DNA of 64,000 nucleotides from Ulvibacter sp. MAR_2010_11 (GTDB lineage Bacteria; Bacteroidota; Bacteroidia; Flavobacteriales; Flavobacteriaceae), in contig NZ_PHTY01000001.1 of assembly GCF_002813135.1 (NCBI RefSeq), positions 1,607,501-1,671,500 of the forward strand, in the 5' to 3' direction. The position numbers and the translations under genes are program-made. Of this stretch, positions 26,163-33,995 are shown piece after piece. The notes below the pieces were generated by a model. It was given only the letters and a program-made list of their open reading frames with translations, was not told where the DNA came from and ran no database searches. Every line of letters starts with the position of its first letter. The stretch's first letter is position 1.

Positions 26163-26187
26163 AAAACCCTCAATTTTTGAGGGTTTT
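26163..26187. terminator. Bidirectional intrinsic terminator
   Basis: AAAACCCTCAA-TTT-TTGAGGGTTTT: an 11-bp perfect stem with A/T tracts on both sides. It lies between the convergent E1 gene and DUF4136 gene and can serve both. Confidence 0.9.
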
Positions 26188-26192
26188 CTGAT

Positions 26193-26729
26193 TTATTTTT
26201 TCATTGCTCCGGGGGGATATTCGGCTAAAATTTCTTTGACAATTTCACGAATTCGCTCTTCTTTTTTTTCAATATTTTTAGTAACAAGTGTGGAAGTGCC
26301 CATACCCTGCCATACCAATTCGTTGGTTTTAGCATCTATTAAATCTATATACAATGTACCTTCGGTAGTTGTTGAAACCGAATTTCCGTAATAGCCTCCG
26401 TACCACCATGGATTCCATCCCCAGCCGTAGCCAAAGTTTCTTTGGTATACATCAACTCGCTCCTTCTCTTTGGTGAAAATACTTACTAATAGGGTAGGAC
26501 TTTCAGATTTAGCCATGCCTTTAATCGAGAGTTCGCTGTCGATTGAACGAAGAATCCTTTTCTTATCCAAATCGGAAATTTTTGCCTTGTCTATACCGGG
26601 TTTGTAAAAGGCATACGAATTATACGCGTCGAAATTGGCATTCTTGTCGTAATCGGCGGCTACTCTCACCGAGCTACATGCTGCAAGCACAAAAAGCACT
26701 AAAAGAGAAATAATTTTAAAAGCTTTCAT
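26193..26729 (-). CDS. DUF4136 family lipoprotein
   Basis: A 178-residue lipoprotein. The lipobox LAAC (VLFVLAACSSVRV) puts the acylated Cys at about residue 18 from the chosen ATG at 26729; a longer in-frame start at 26756 would overlap hutU. NANFDAYNSYAFYKPG near the N-terminus and GTLYIDLIDAKTNELVWQGM in the core are typical of DUF4136. GWGWNPWWYGGYYGN is a Trp/Gly/Tyr-rich loop. The protein is anchored in the envelope; its function is unknown. It follows hutU directly and is probably co-transcribed. Confidence 0.88.
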   Translation of the reverse strand: MKAFKIISLLVLFVLAACSSVRVAADYDKNANFDAYNSYAFYKPGIDKAKISDLDKKRILRSIDSELSIKGMAKSESPTLLVSIFTKEKERVDVYQRNFGYGWGWNPWWYGGYYGNSVSTTTEGTLYIDLIDAKTNELVWQGMGTSTLVTKNIEKKEERIREIVKEILAEYPPGAMKK

Positions 26730-26730
26730 A

Positions 26731-28746
26731 TCAATTTTTTTTAAAAAGTGAATCATCTACAAAATTGGGAAGTGTTACCTGCAAGTTTGGATTGTTATGC
26801 ATCGCTCTTTTAATAGCGAAAACAGCTTCCTCATTTCGCGCCCAACTCCGTCGTGCGATTCCGTTATTTACATCCCAGAAAAGCATAGATTCTAAGCGGC
26901 GTTGCGCGTCTTTACTACCATCAAGAACCATACCAAATCCCCCGTTTATCACCTCTCCCCAGCCAACACCACCGCCATTGTGAATACTCACCCACGTTGC
27001 TCCCCGGAAACTATCACCTATCACATTATGGATGGCCATATCGGCTGTAAATCGGCTGCCGTCATAAATATTTGAGGTTTCTCTGTAAGGCGAATCGGTA
27101 CCCGAAACATCGTGGTGATCTCTTCCCAATACTACCGGTCCAATTTTGCCTTCGGCTATAGCCTTATTAAATGCTGACGCGATCTTAACGCGTCCGTCGC
27201 TATCTGCGTAAAGGATACGGGCTTGTGATCCTACAACCAGCTTATTTTCCTGCGCGCCCCGGATCCATTGGATATTATCGGCCATTTGTTGTTGGATTTC
27301 CTCCGGAGCATCTTTCATCAATTCGTTTAAAACATCACTTGCGATTGCATCGGTTTTGGCAAGGTCTAGCGGATCTCTCGAAGTACATACCCAGCGAAAC
27401 GGACCAAACCCGTAGTCGAAACACATAGGGCCCATGATGTCTTGTACATAGCTGGGATAGCGAAACTCTGATTGAGGTCTCGACTGTGCTCGACCTGACA
27501 CTTCTTTTTTAGCCATGATATCGGCTCCGGCTCGAGATGCCTCCAAAAGAAAGGCGTTTCCATAATCGAAGAAATAAGTACCTTTTGCAGTGTGTTTATT
27601 TATGGCAACGGTATGTCGACGTAATGTTTTTTGTACTTCCTTTTTAAACCCTTCAGGATTTGTGGCCATCATGTTGTTGGATTCTTCATAGGTTAATCCT
27701 ACAGGATAATAACCACCAGCCCACGGGTTGTGCAAAGAAGTCTGATCACTTCCTAAATCGATATGAATATTTTCAGTATCGAAATGTTCCCATACATCTA
27801 CAATATTTCCGTCGTAGGCTATGGAAACTGTTTCTTGTGCTGAAATGGCTCGTTTTACGCGATTGCTTAATTCATTCAAATCGGAAATCACTTCGTCTAC
27901 CCAACCCTGCGAATGACGTGTATGCGTAGCTTTTTGATTCACTTCGGCACAGACCGTAATACAGCCGGCAATATTTCCGGCCTTGGGTTGCGCGCCACTC
28001 ATACCGCCCAAGCCCGATGTAACAAACAAACCCCCTTTTGGAGATTTCTTTATTTTTCGGAAACCATTCAGTACAGTAATAGTGGTTCCGTGAACGATCC
28101 CTTGCGGACCAATATACATATAGCTTCCTGCTGTCATCTGCCCGTATTGGGTAACTCCTAAGGCATTGAATTTTTCCCAGTCGTCCGGTTGAGAATAGTT
28201 TGGGATCATCATTCCATTGGTTACAACAACCCTAGGGGCGTCTTTATGTGACGGAAATAAACCTAGAGGGTGTCCCGAATATACCACCAGAGTTTGTTCA
28301 TTTGTCATTTCAGAAAGGTATTTCATCACCAATCTGTATTGCGCCCAATTCTGAAAAACAGCCCCATTCCCACCATAGGTAATCAGTTCATGTGGATGTT
28401 GTGCTACGGCATAATCCAGATTATTCTGAATCATGAGCATGATTGCCTTTGCTTGCTCCGATTTTCCGGGATATTCTGAAAGAGGACGTGCATAGATAGG
28501 GTGGTCCGGACGAAAACGATACATATAAATTCTTCCGTAAGTATTTAATTCAGAAGTAAATTCGAGTAGGAGGGTGGCATGATGTTTAGGGTCAATATAA
28601 CGAAGTGCATTCCGTAAGGCAAGTTCTTTCTCTTCAGCCGACAGAATTTCTTTTCTTTTAGGCGCGTGATTTATGGTAGAATCATAAGGTTTTGGAGTAG
28701 GTAATTGATGTGGAATTCCTTGTTGTATTTCTTCTTGGAACGTCAT
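26731..28746 (-). CDS. hutU: Urocanate hydratase
   Basis: A 671-residue cytosolic enzyme that converts urocanate to imidazolonepropionate in histidine breakdown; it uses a tightly bound NAD+. Recognisable blocks: YSGHPLGLFPSHKDAP, QMTAGSYMYIGPQGIVHGTT, FVTSGLGGMSGAQPKAG and the C-terminal WVSIHNGGGVGWGEVINGGF. The chain is longer than the usual bacterial 550-560 residues and is nearer the long (about 670-residue) form. No hutH, hutI or hutG is nearby. Its upstream region is made of heptanucleotide repeats, with no recognisable promoter next to the ATG, so it may be read from the DUF5522 gene. Confidence 0.95.
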   Translation of the reverse strand: MTFQEEIQQGIPHQLPTPKPYDSTINHAPKRKEILSAEEKELALRNALRYIDPKHHATLLLEFTSELNTYGRIYMYRFRPDHPIYARPLSEYPGKSEQAKAIMLMIQNNLDYAVAQHPHELITYGGNGAVFQNWAQYRLVMKYLSEMTNEQTLVVYSGHPLGLFPSHKDAPRVVVTNGMMIPNYSQPDDWEKFNALGVTQYGQMTAGSYMYIGPQGIVHGTTITVLNGFRKIKKSPKGGLFVTSGLGGMSGAQPKAGNIAGCITVCAEVNQKATHTRHSQGWVDEVISDLNELSNRVKRAISAQETVSIAYDGNIVDVWEHFDTENIHIDLGSDQTSLHNPWAGGYYPVGLTYEESNNMMATNPEGFKKEVQKTLRRHTVAINKHTAKGTYFFDYGNAFLLEASRAGADIMAKKEVSGRAQSRPQSEFRYPSYVQDIMGPMCFDYGFGPFRWVCTSRDPLDLAKTDAIASDVLNELMKDAPEEIQQQMADNIQWIRGAQENKLVVGSQARILYADSDGRVKIASAFNKAIAEGKIGPVVLGRDHHDVSGTDSPYRETSNIYDGSRFTADMAIHNVIGDSFRGATWVSIHNGGGVGWGEVINGGFGMVLDGSKDAQRRLESMLFWDVNNGIARRSWARNEEAVFAIKRAMHNNPNLQVTLPNFVDDSLFKKN

Positions 28747-28753
28747 GTTTTTT

Positions 28754-28844
28754 AGTATTCAGTATTCAGTATTCAGTATTCAGTATTCAGTATTCAGTAT
28801 TCAGTATTCAGTATTCGGTCATCGGTCATTGGTCATTGGTCACC
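28754..28844. repeat. Heptamer tandem array: 9 x AGTATTC joined to 4 x GGTCATY
   Basis: Nine perfect AGTATTC units (28754-28816) abut, in the same 7-bp phase, GGTCATC, GGTCATT, GGTCATT, GGTCACC (28817-28844). The array fills the gap between hutU and the DUF5522 gene and supplies the last codons and stop of the latter. Confidence 0.95.
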
Positions 28845-29006
28845 CGTCTTCCGTTTCTTATTGTAACCATAGGGGCAATGCCGGCAATTGCTCTCGCAGC
28901 AATATCCGCGTTTTAAATGGTATTGTTCGGTAAAGCATTTATAGCCTTCGGGAGTGAGGTAATAATCCCCTTCTTCAAGTTCTATTTTTTTCTTCGGAAA
29001 CAACAT
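28833..29006 (-). CDS. DUF5522 small cysteine-rich protein
   Basis: A 57-residue protein found by direct reading; too short for a usual length cutoff. It starts MLFPKKKIELEEGDYYLT and continues PEGYKCFTEQYHLKRGYCC, then ESNCRHCPYGY. Cysteines at about 24, 36, 37, 41 and 44 suggest a small metal-binding or Fe-S site, although none is proven. The YLTPEGY...YHLKRGYCC..CRHCPYG pattern matches the DUF5522 family of Bacteroidota. The last residues (TGDQ) and the TGA stop are encoded by the heptamer array, so the tail is probably recent and unconserved. It is on the same strand as hutU. Confidence 0.85.
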   Translation of the reverse strand: MLFPKKKIELEEGDYYLTPEGYKCFTEQYHLKRGYCCESNCRHCPYGYNKKRKTGDQ

Positions 29007-29080
29007 AGTACAAAAGTATGAAATTAGGCCTTGAGAAGGGAAAAAGTGCTACGTAAGATTGAAAATTGTAATTTTAGCCG

Positions 29081-29234
29081 GTGAGCAGTGAGTTGTGAGT
29101 TGTGAGTTGTGAGTAGTGAGTAGTGAGTAGTGAGTAGTGAGTAGTGAGTAGTGAGTAGTGAGTAGTGAGTAGTGAGTAGTGAGTAGTGAGCAGTGAGCAG
29201 TGAGCAGTGAGCAGTGAGCAGTGAGTAGTGAATA
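29081..29234. repeat. Heptamer tandem array, 22 units of GTGAGNN
   Basis: Exactly 22 units in phase: GTGAGCA x1, GTGAGTT x3, GTGAGTA x11, GTGAGCA x5, GTGAGTA x1, GTGAATA x1. The blocks of identical variants indicate expansion by slippage. It lies in the divergent gap between the DUF5522 gene and the 108-residue HERIH protein. Any ORF read through it is an artefact of the repeat. The remaining parts of this 307-nt gap (29007-29080 and 29235-29253) show no gene. Confidence 0.95.
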
Positions 29235-29253
29235 ATGAAAAGCATTTCTTATT

Positions 29254-29313
29254 TCTAAAATCTAAAATCTAAAATCGAATAATCCAACAATCGAATAATC
29301 CAACAATCCAACT
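29254..29313. repeat. 3 x TCTAAAA then five 8-mers up to the start codon
   Basis: Three TCTAAAA heptamers (29254-29274) lead straight into octamers TCGAATAA, TCCAACAA, TCGAATAA, TCCAACAA, TCCAACTA. The last octamer runs into the ATG at 29314. Confidence 0.85.
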
Positions 29314-29640
29314 ATGATCGTTTTAGTAAGTCGTTATTTACTTAGAAAAAAGTTCTCGGGAATAGCGCTATGGCCGTTTATAATTCTAAAGGAAAAGCGT
29401 TTTAAGGACGATGCAGTTTTTTTAAATCACGAGCGGATTCATCTGCGACAGCAAATTGAATTATTGGTGCTTCCTTTTTTTATATGGTATGGTGTTGAAT
29501 TTTTGATACGATGGTTGCAATACCACGATAGGTACCAGGCTTATTTAAATATCAGTTTTGAGCGGGAAGCTTATGGAAATGAAATAGACCTCGATTATTT
29601 AAAAAAGAGGTCTTTTTGGAAGTTTGTGAGGTCTTTATAA
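29314..29640 (+). CDS. Small membrane protein with HExxH motif
   Basis: A 108-residue basic protein with a hydrophobic segment (LLVLPFFIWYGVEFLI) that may enter the membrane. Before it stands NHERIHLRQQIE near residues 38-49, which contains an HExxH (HERIH) zinc-binding-type motif. SFEREAYGNE near residues 85-94 offers a possible third ligand Glu. I do not recognise a named family; similar short proteins are annotated as hypothetical in flavobacteria. It could be a minimal zincin-like peptidase or a relic of the M56-type fold. Its upstream region is wholly simple repeats. Confidence 0.7.
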   Translation: MIVLVSRYLLRKKFSGIALWPFIILKEKRFKDDAVFLNHERIHLRQQIELLVLPFFIWYGVEFLIRWLQYHDRYQAYLNISFEREAYGNEIDLDYLKKRSFWKFVRSL

Positions 29641-30006
29641 TTATTGTTTTTTATGAATTACAACATCTACAGCCTTTGTATTTAAAGGAATCGATGATTT
29701 TTCAAGAGTGAGTGAAAATGTATCCAGCGTATTAGAGCTGTCTTCTTCATTGCCGTCTGATTCGATAGAAATTGTTGTGGTTACATTAAATGGAGTAGCG
29801 CTTTTAGTAGTGGTGATAGCGAAACTTTTCAAAGGAGTTTCATTCGAATCATTCTTATTAGGAGCGCCCAATGTTGCAATAATATTTGTTGGTACAGTTT
29901 GTTTTTCTAATGTTATATAAAAGGTATTGAGTATGACAGCATTCTCAACTTGTGCATATACTGTAACTCCAAATAAGATCATTAAAGCAGGTAGCATTTT
30001 TTTCAT
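29641..30006 (-). CDS. Small secreted protein, unknown
   Basis: A 121-residue exported protein: signal peptide MKKMLPALMILFGVTVYAQ, then a probably all-beta domain. It contains a loose internal repeat: ILNTFYITLEKQTVPTN near the N-terminus and TLDTFSLTLEKSSIPLN near the C-terminus. It is encoded 9 nt after the VGINI protein at 30016-30594, so the two are probably co-translated. I recognise no family. The stop codon abuts that of the convergent HERIH gene, with no space for a terminator. Confidence 0.75.
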   Translation of the reverse strand: MKKMLPALMILFGVTVYAQVENAVILNTFYITLEKQTVPTNIIATLGAPNKNDSNETPLKSFAITTTKSATPFNVTTTISIESDGNEEDSSNTLDTFSLTLEKSSIPLNTKAVDVVIHKKQ

Positions 30007-30015
30007 AATTGAATT

Positions 30016-30594
30016 TTATTGGTTATAAAATGCCACATATTCGATTTGTAGTCCGGTTATAGCTCTGTTCGATAAATTCGTTATGTGAAAAACTACTTGC
30101 CCTGCTTGTGGCTCAACGAATACTCTAAAGTTATTTCCCCATTGTAAGGTTCCGGCATTAGGTGTAGGCACAGGAAGGGGTCCAACAAAATGCCATGTAA
30201 CCACCGAAGTAGGAGTCATATCGGCATCTACAACAGTAATCGAGCCATGAACGGCAGCAGGAATGTTGAAGGGGGTGACATAAAACTTTCCGATATAATC
30301 AAATTCAGTCGTATTAATAAACCCCGGTCCCCAAACAGGGGGTGTTCCGGTGCCTTGAGATAGTAGCATTTGGTCTACACCCCCGGCTGCATTGCCGGGT
30401 AACAATGCGCCATCCAATCTTGTATCTCCTCGTAATCTGGTATCCCCGTTTACATCCAACGATTTTGTGGCATCAAGCGCTGGGACCGTACTGGGGGTAA
30501 TATTTATACCAACCTGAGCATTGGTTACCGAAAAAATAAAAAGCGCCATAACTAAGATGACAGCAGAAAAATAATGTGAGGTTATTTTCTTCAT
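30016..30594 (-). CDS. Secreted 'QVGINI' family protein (192 aa)
   Basis: Signal peptide (ending FSVTNA) followed immediately by QVGINITPSTVPALDATKSL and DVNGDTRLRGDTRLDGALLP. This is the same N-terminal module start as in the larger proteins upstream. The C-terminal 90 residues (FDYIGKFYVTPFNIPAAVHG to YVAFYNQ) look like a beta-sandwich. Probably a surface or periplasmic fibre-like protein; function is unknown. It is followed 9 nt later by the 121-residue secreted protein. Confidence 0.75.
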   Translation of the reverse strand: MKKITSHYFSAVILVMALFIFSVTNAQVGINITPSTVPALDATKSLDVNGDTRLRGDTRLDGALLPGNAAGGVDQMLLSQGTGTPPVWGPGFINTTEFDYIGKFYVTPFNIPAAVHGSITVVDADMTPTSVVTWHFVGPLPVPTPNAGTLQWGNNFRVFVEPQAGQVVFHITNLSNRAITGLQIEYVAFYNQ

Positions 30595-30850
30595 AGCAAT
30601 TAGGGAGTTTAATTTCCGGAGTAATAGTAGTTAAAAAGAATATGGTGTAACTACTTTTTCGATGAAGGACAAATAAAGGGATATAAGATGTATGAAAACT
30701 CTTAATTTGGCAAAGAAAATTAGGATAAAAGACAGTAAATCTGGTTGTTGTGCTATATCAAGTGGGGGAGTTTTATCAATTAGCCTTTAGCCGTTGAGCC
30801 ATTTACTTGTCGAGGTAGGCAAACATGTTAATGAGTAGATTATCTGAAGG

Positions 30851-32302
30851 TTACTTCTTGTCTAACACTTCAGGATACAAATAAGTTCCTTTGAGTGAGT
30901 CTTCTTTTTCAACCTCCACTTTCACACGGTTTTTTTGAGCATAGGCATCATTACGAACGCCGGTAACCTGCCAACTTATTTTCACATTGGGTTCTTCTGA
31001 TTTAATAACAAAGGTGTTTCCTGAAATTTCTTCAGCAATCATTACCTTCGAAAAAGAACCAATGGTAGTTAATTGATACCTGAAGTCTATATTCAATGCC
31101 GAAAAATAATCGGGCATAATAACTACGGCCTCTCCATTTTCATCTGTTGTGACATTTCCGTTGTAAATGTTCATCATGTCCGGACTTTCAACAAAACTGT
31201 GATACAGGTATTTATTGGTTGGGTCTAAGGGATGGTCAATTTTAAACGTACCTCCCGCCTTTGAAATCGTACCGTCCACCGAAAGGTTTCCTCCAATATG
31301 GACGTTATTTACCACGTTCAAGTCGCCTTGACTGTCGAGTGTCATTGCTATTGCGCTTGGATTAGCACTAGTTGTTCCATTTCCGGAGTAAAAGTTTAAG
31401 ACACCATTACCTTGATTATGCCCTAAATCCAGCACATTGGTATAGTTATTATGTCTAAAAAATCCTTTTAAATATGTATTCCCGTCCCATAATTCATACG
31501 ATGTGTGCGGTCTGTTGGTATAGGAAACAGTATTGTCCAGCCGCATGGTAGTTGCATTGTTGGCCTGATCGTTAGCTATATGTAATTCGGATAAGGGGCT
31601 CACATCGCCACTTTTTCCAATTTTTACATTGCCATTTGGAGCAATCATTAACCCGGCGTCTGTTGCGGCTTCTCCTGTACCTATGTAGAAATTTGAAGTT
31701 TCCGAATTGATGTCATTTTTTACATTGATGTTCCATTGCTGAGTTTGGGCGGTTAATTGAATATTTTCTGAAATTGCATCAAAGTTGGATGATCCTCCGC
31801 CTAGTTCAATGTCACCAAAAACTCTCAACAAGTCTTCTTCACCAGTAATTTCCGGCTGGCCTATTACTACTTGTCTGTTAGAAGCATTAATTCGCATTGC
31901 TTCTAAGTTATTAGTTTTAAACACAAGATTGTTGTTGTCTAAGGTTCCGATAAAATTAAATGTGTCATTTGTTTCTGTGTTTCCAGAGGTTTTCCATCCG
32001 TTACTTATGGATTGCCAATTGCTGCCGGTCCAATAATAAAAACCTTTTCCTAAGGAGCTGTTTGTATTATAAACAAGTAGACTTTCGATAATCCCTCCGG
32101 TAATAGGAGCGAAATCGTTTAAATTAGCAATATTTACTCTGGGAATTAGAAGCCCTTTATTGGAACTATTGATATCCAAGACACTGGATGGATCCGGTGA
32201 AACGGTGTTTATTCCAACTTGTGCTGTTGCCACTTTTCCAAGGAACAATAGGAATAGGATGCAGGTAAAATAATAGGAAGGTACTGAGCAGGTATTCTTC
32301 AT
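30851..32302 (-). CDS. Secreted QVGIN-module protein with conserved 'YHSFVESPDMMN' C-terminal domain
   Basis: 483 residues from the ATG at 32302 (an in-frame ATG at 32341 precedes the signal peptide and is less likely). After the signal peptide comes QVGINTVSPDPSSVLDI, KGLLIPRVNI, then LVYNTN and FYYWTGSNW, the shared module. The middle has repeats of the NLEAMRINASNRQVVIGQPE type, as in tail-fibre-like proteins. The C-terminal 110 residues (KYLYHSFVESPDMMNIYNG, ALNIDFRYQLTTIG, VKISWQVTGVRNDAYA) form a domain seen at the C-terminus of many large bacterial secreted proteins. It lacks a T9SS sorting domain, so the export route to the surface is unclear. Confidence 0.82.
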   Translation of the reverse strand: MKNTCSVPSYYFTCILFLLFLGKVATAQVGINTVSPDPSSVLDINSSNKGLLIPRVNIANLNDFAPITGGIIESLLVYNTNSSLGKGFYYWTGSNWQSISNGWKTSGNTETNDTFNFIGTLDNNNLVFKTNNLEAMRINASNRQVVIGQPEITGEEDLLRVFGDIELGGGSSNFDAISENIQLTAQTQQWNINVKNDINSETSNFYIGTGEAATDAGLMIAPNGNVKIGKSGDVSPLSELHIANDQANNATTMRLDNTVSYTNRPHTSYELWDGNTYLKGFFRHNNYTNVLDLGHNQGNGVLNFYSGNGTTSANPSAIAMTLDSQGDLNVVNNVHIGGNLSVDGTISKAGGTFKIDHPLDPTNKYLYHSFVESPDMMNIYNGNVTTDENGEAVVIMPDYFSALNIDFRYQLTTIGSFSKVMIAEEISGNTFVIKSEEPNVKISWQVTGVRNDAYAQKNRVKVEVEKEDSLKGTYLYPEVLDKK

Positions 32303-32524
32303 GTTATTATTATTAGCGATTTGGACATCACAATAATACACAAAGTATCGATAAAAGGAAGAAAAAGTGGCTTAAAGGTAAATTAAATTAACACAATCAA
32401 GAAAAAGGCTACAAATATTTGTGTAAATAAAGAATGTTTATCACGGTTGATTGCTTCTATTCAACATTAAAAAAAATCTTTCTGTTTAACAATGGGGCAT
32501 CTAAATGGGGATTTGTGAGGTTAA

Positions 32525-32866
32525 TTAATTGTCTTTTGTATTCTTGCTTATTTTTATTTTGGATTTTTTATGTTCTTTTTTTGTTTTAAGATTGATGCTG
32601 TTTTTACTCTCATTCTTTGTTTTCTCTTTTTTTGAGGAAACGGTTAATTTTTTTTCATTCTTATTTGGCTCCAATATTGATTTCTTCACTTCAACTTCAG
32701 CATTATTTGTAGAAATAGTGTCGTAAGCTTTCAGTACAGGCACCTTATTTTTAATATTTTGAGATGTTGGATTTGAGTTTTGTGATACTACCGAACTATT
32801 TGCTAGTTCTTGTGCATTCAAATTAAAACTCAAGATTGATATTAAAAGAATTATTAATGATTTCAT
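32525..32866 (-). CDS. Small lysine-rich secreted protein
   Basis: A 113-residue protein with a signal peptide (MKSLIILLISILSFNLNAQ) and a low-complexity mature part with a strongly basic end (EKTKNESKNSINLKTKKEHK, then KSKIKISKNTKDN). It is encoded 10 nt after the 301-residue QVGIGTTSP protein and so is probably co-expressed with it. No domain is visible. The basic tail could bind an acidic polymer or DNA, but that is only a guess. The AT-rich base composition makes chance composition bias possible. Confidence 0.65.
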   Translation of the reverse strand: MKSLIILLISILSFNLNAQELANSSVVSQNSNPTSQNIKNKVPVLKAYDTISTNNAEVEVKKSILEPNKNEKKLTVSSKKEKTKNESKNSINLKTKKEHKKSKIKISKNTKDN

Positions 32867-32876
32867 GAAGTTATAT

Positions 32877-33782
32877 TTAATGGATAGCAGATATTGTTAA
32901 ATGGTGAGAATCCGGATTAGTAATTGGAAAAATAGCAGCATTATAAGTTCCAAGAATACCCGAAACCTGTCCTTGTACGGTTAAAGTGTAGTTGGTGCCT
33001 ACGGTTAATCCGGTAAGAGTTTTTGTAAAGTTACAGCTCCAAACCGTAATGGTTCCTGTAACGTCATCATAACTCTGCATTTTGGTATTCGTCCCGCCTA
33101 TGCTAGTTGCTCCGTTCAAAACTCTAAGCTGTACATAAGCCATAGAATTAGTGTAGGCGAATCCCGATGCACTCAACATTATTAACACAGAGGGTTTTCT
33201 TGCTGTAAAAGTGAGCGTACCCATACTTGGGACATTGGCCCATGTTGCGCTGGAAATTTGAATGTCGGTAGCAAGCGAGACCGAATCTGATGAAGCTGTA
33301 TTTTGAGAATTACCGGTTATAACCCATCTGGCGTGATTAGTTTGGTACATTAAAGTGACAGTGGCATATAAGCCATTTAAAATCAAATCCTGACCTCCTG
33401 GACACAAGATTCTATTTATCGCTGTCCCCCCCGCGTTATTAACAATTCTCATTGTTTGAGAGGTATTATTCTCAAAAGTTACCAATTGTCCATCTGAGGC
33501 TGATCCGGAGTTTGGAACTACACTTCCAATATTAAAAGAAGCTGTAGGGCCGACAATTCTATAAAAGGAGTATGGGGTAGTACCTAAAGAGATATTATTG
33601 TTCGTTCCATTTGCCAAAATCAAGTCTGGGCCGGTTCTGAGAGATAAGGCCCCATTTACATCCAATTGACTATTTGGGCTTGTTGTGCCAATTCCAACCT
33701 GTGCACAAATGAATAAAGGTAAGATAGTGAAAATCAAGAGAATAAAAGACTCTCTGAAACAGGGTGAGGTTGAACGTTTCAT
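32877..33782 (-). CDS. Secreted QVGIGTTSP protein (301 aa)
   Basis: Signal peptide (to CA), then QVGIGTTSPNSQLDVNGALS. Next comes a block on numeric beta-rich sequence (DLILANGTNNNISLGTTPYS, NRILCPGGQDLILNGLYATV, LMYQTNHARWVITGNSQN). A second all-beta half follows (SVSLATDIQISSATWANVPS onward to HHLTISAIH). The QVGIGTTSP start ties it to the neighbouring family; the C-terminal half differs from the other members. A -7 box TATATTTG lies 28 nt upstream. Function unknown, presumably extracellular. Confidence 0.8.
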   Translation of the reverse strand: MKRSTSPCFRESFILLIFTILPLFICAQVGIGTTSPNSQLDVNGALSLRTGPDLILANGTNNNISLGTTPYSFYRIVGPTASFNIGSVVPNSGSASDGQLVTFENNTSQTMRIVNNAGGTAINRILCPGGQDLILNGLYATVTLMYQTNHARWVITGNSQNTASSDSVSLATDIQISSATWANVPSMGTLTFTARKPSVLIMLSASGFAYTNSMAYVQLRVLNGATSIGGTNTKMQSYDDVTGTITVWSCNFTKTLTGLTVGTNYTLTVQGQVSGILGTYNAAIFPITNPDSHHLTISAIH

Positions 33783-33809
33783 AACTATTGGTTAGGGAGA
33801 ATATACCTT

Positions 33810-33817
33810 CAAATATA
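33810..33817 (-). promoter_or_regulatory. -7 box upstream of the 301-aa QVGIG protein
   Basis: On the minus strand TATATTTG matches TAnnTTTG, 28 nt before the ATG at 33782. No TTG lies at the ideal 19-21 nt upstream, so the promoter is only half supported. Confidence 0.35.
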
Positions 33818-33942
33818 TAATGAAAGAGTCAAAAACATATAAATAATGCAATAAAAAGGTTAAAAAATCGATGATATACAGGAATAAACGATAAAAAATA
33901 AAATAATTTGCAATATTTTACTTAAACTTGGTTAAATAAAAT

Positions 33943-33974
33943 AAAAAAGCCTTCAGCAATGCTGAAGGCTTTTT
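33943..33974 (-). terminator. Intrinsic terminator after the T9SS protein
   Basis: GCCTTCAGC-AAT-GCTGAAGGC (9-bp stem, extended by A/T pairs) followed by T-runs on both strands, about 20 nt beyond the stop of the 1072-residue protein. It ends the operon 39861-33996. Confidence 0.92.
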
Positions 33975-33995
33975 AAAATTTAGTTGGTTAAAAGT

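Noticed and set aside
28710-28933. Plus-strand ORFs of 62-68 residues through the AGTATTC array
   Set aside because: They are translations of heptamer repeats with no conserved content; the real gene here is the minus-strand DUF5522 gene.
29081-29234. CRISPR array
   Set aside because: Units are 7 bp and contiguous, without spacers, and no cas genes are near.
29024-29245. Minus-strand 73-residue ORF with SLLTTHY repeats
   Set aside because: Produced by the 22-unit heptamer array; no start context or family.
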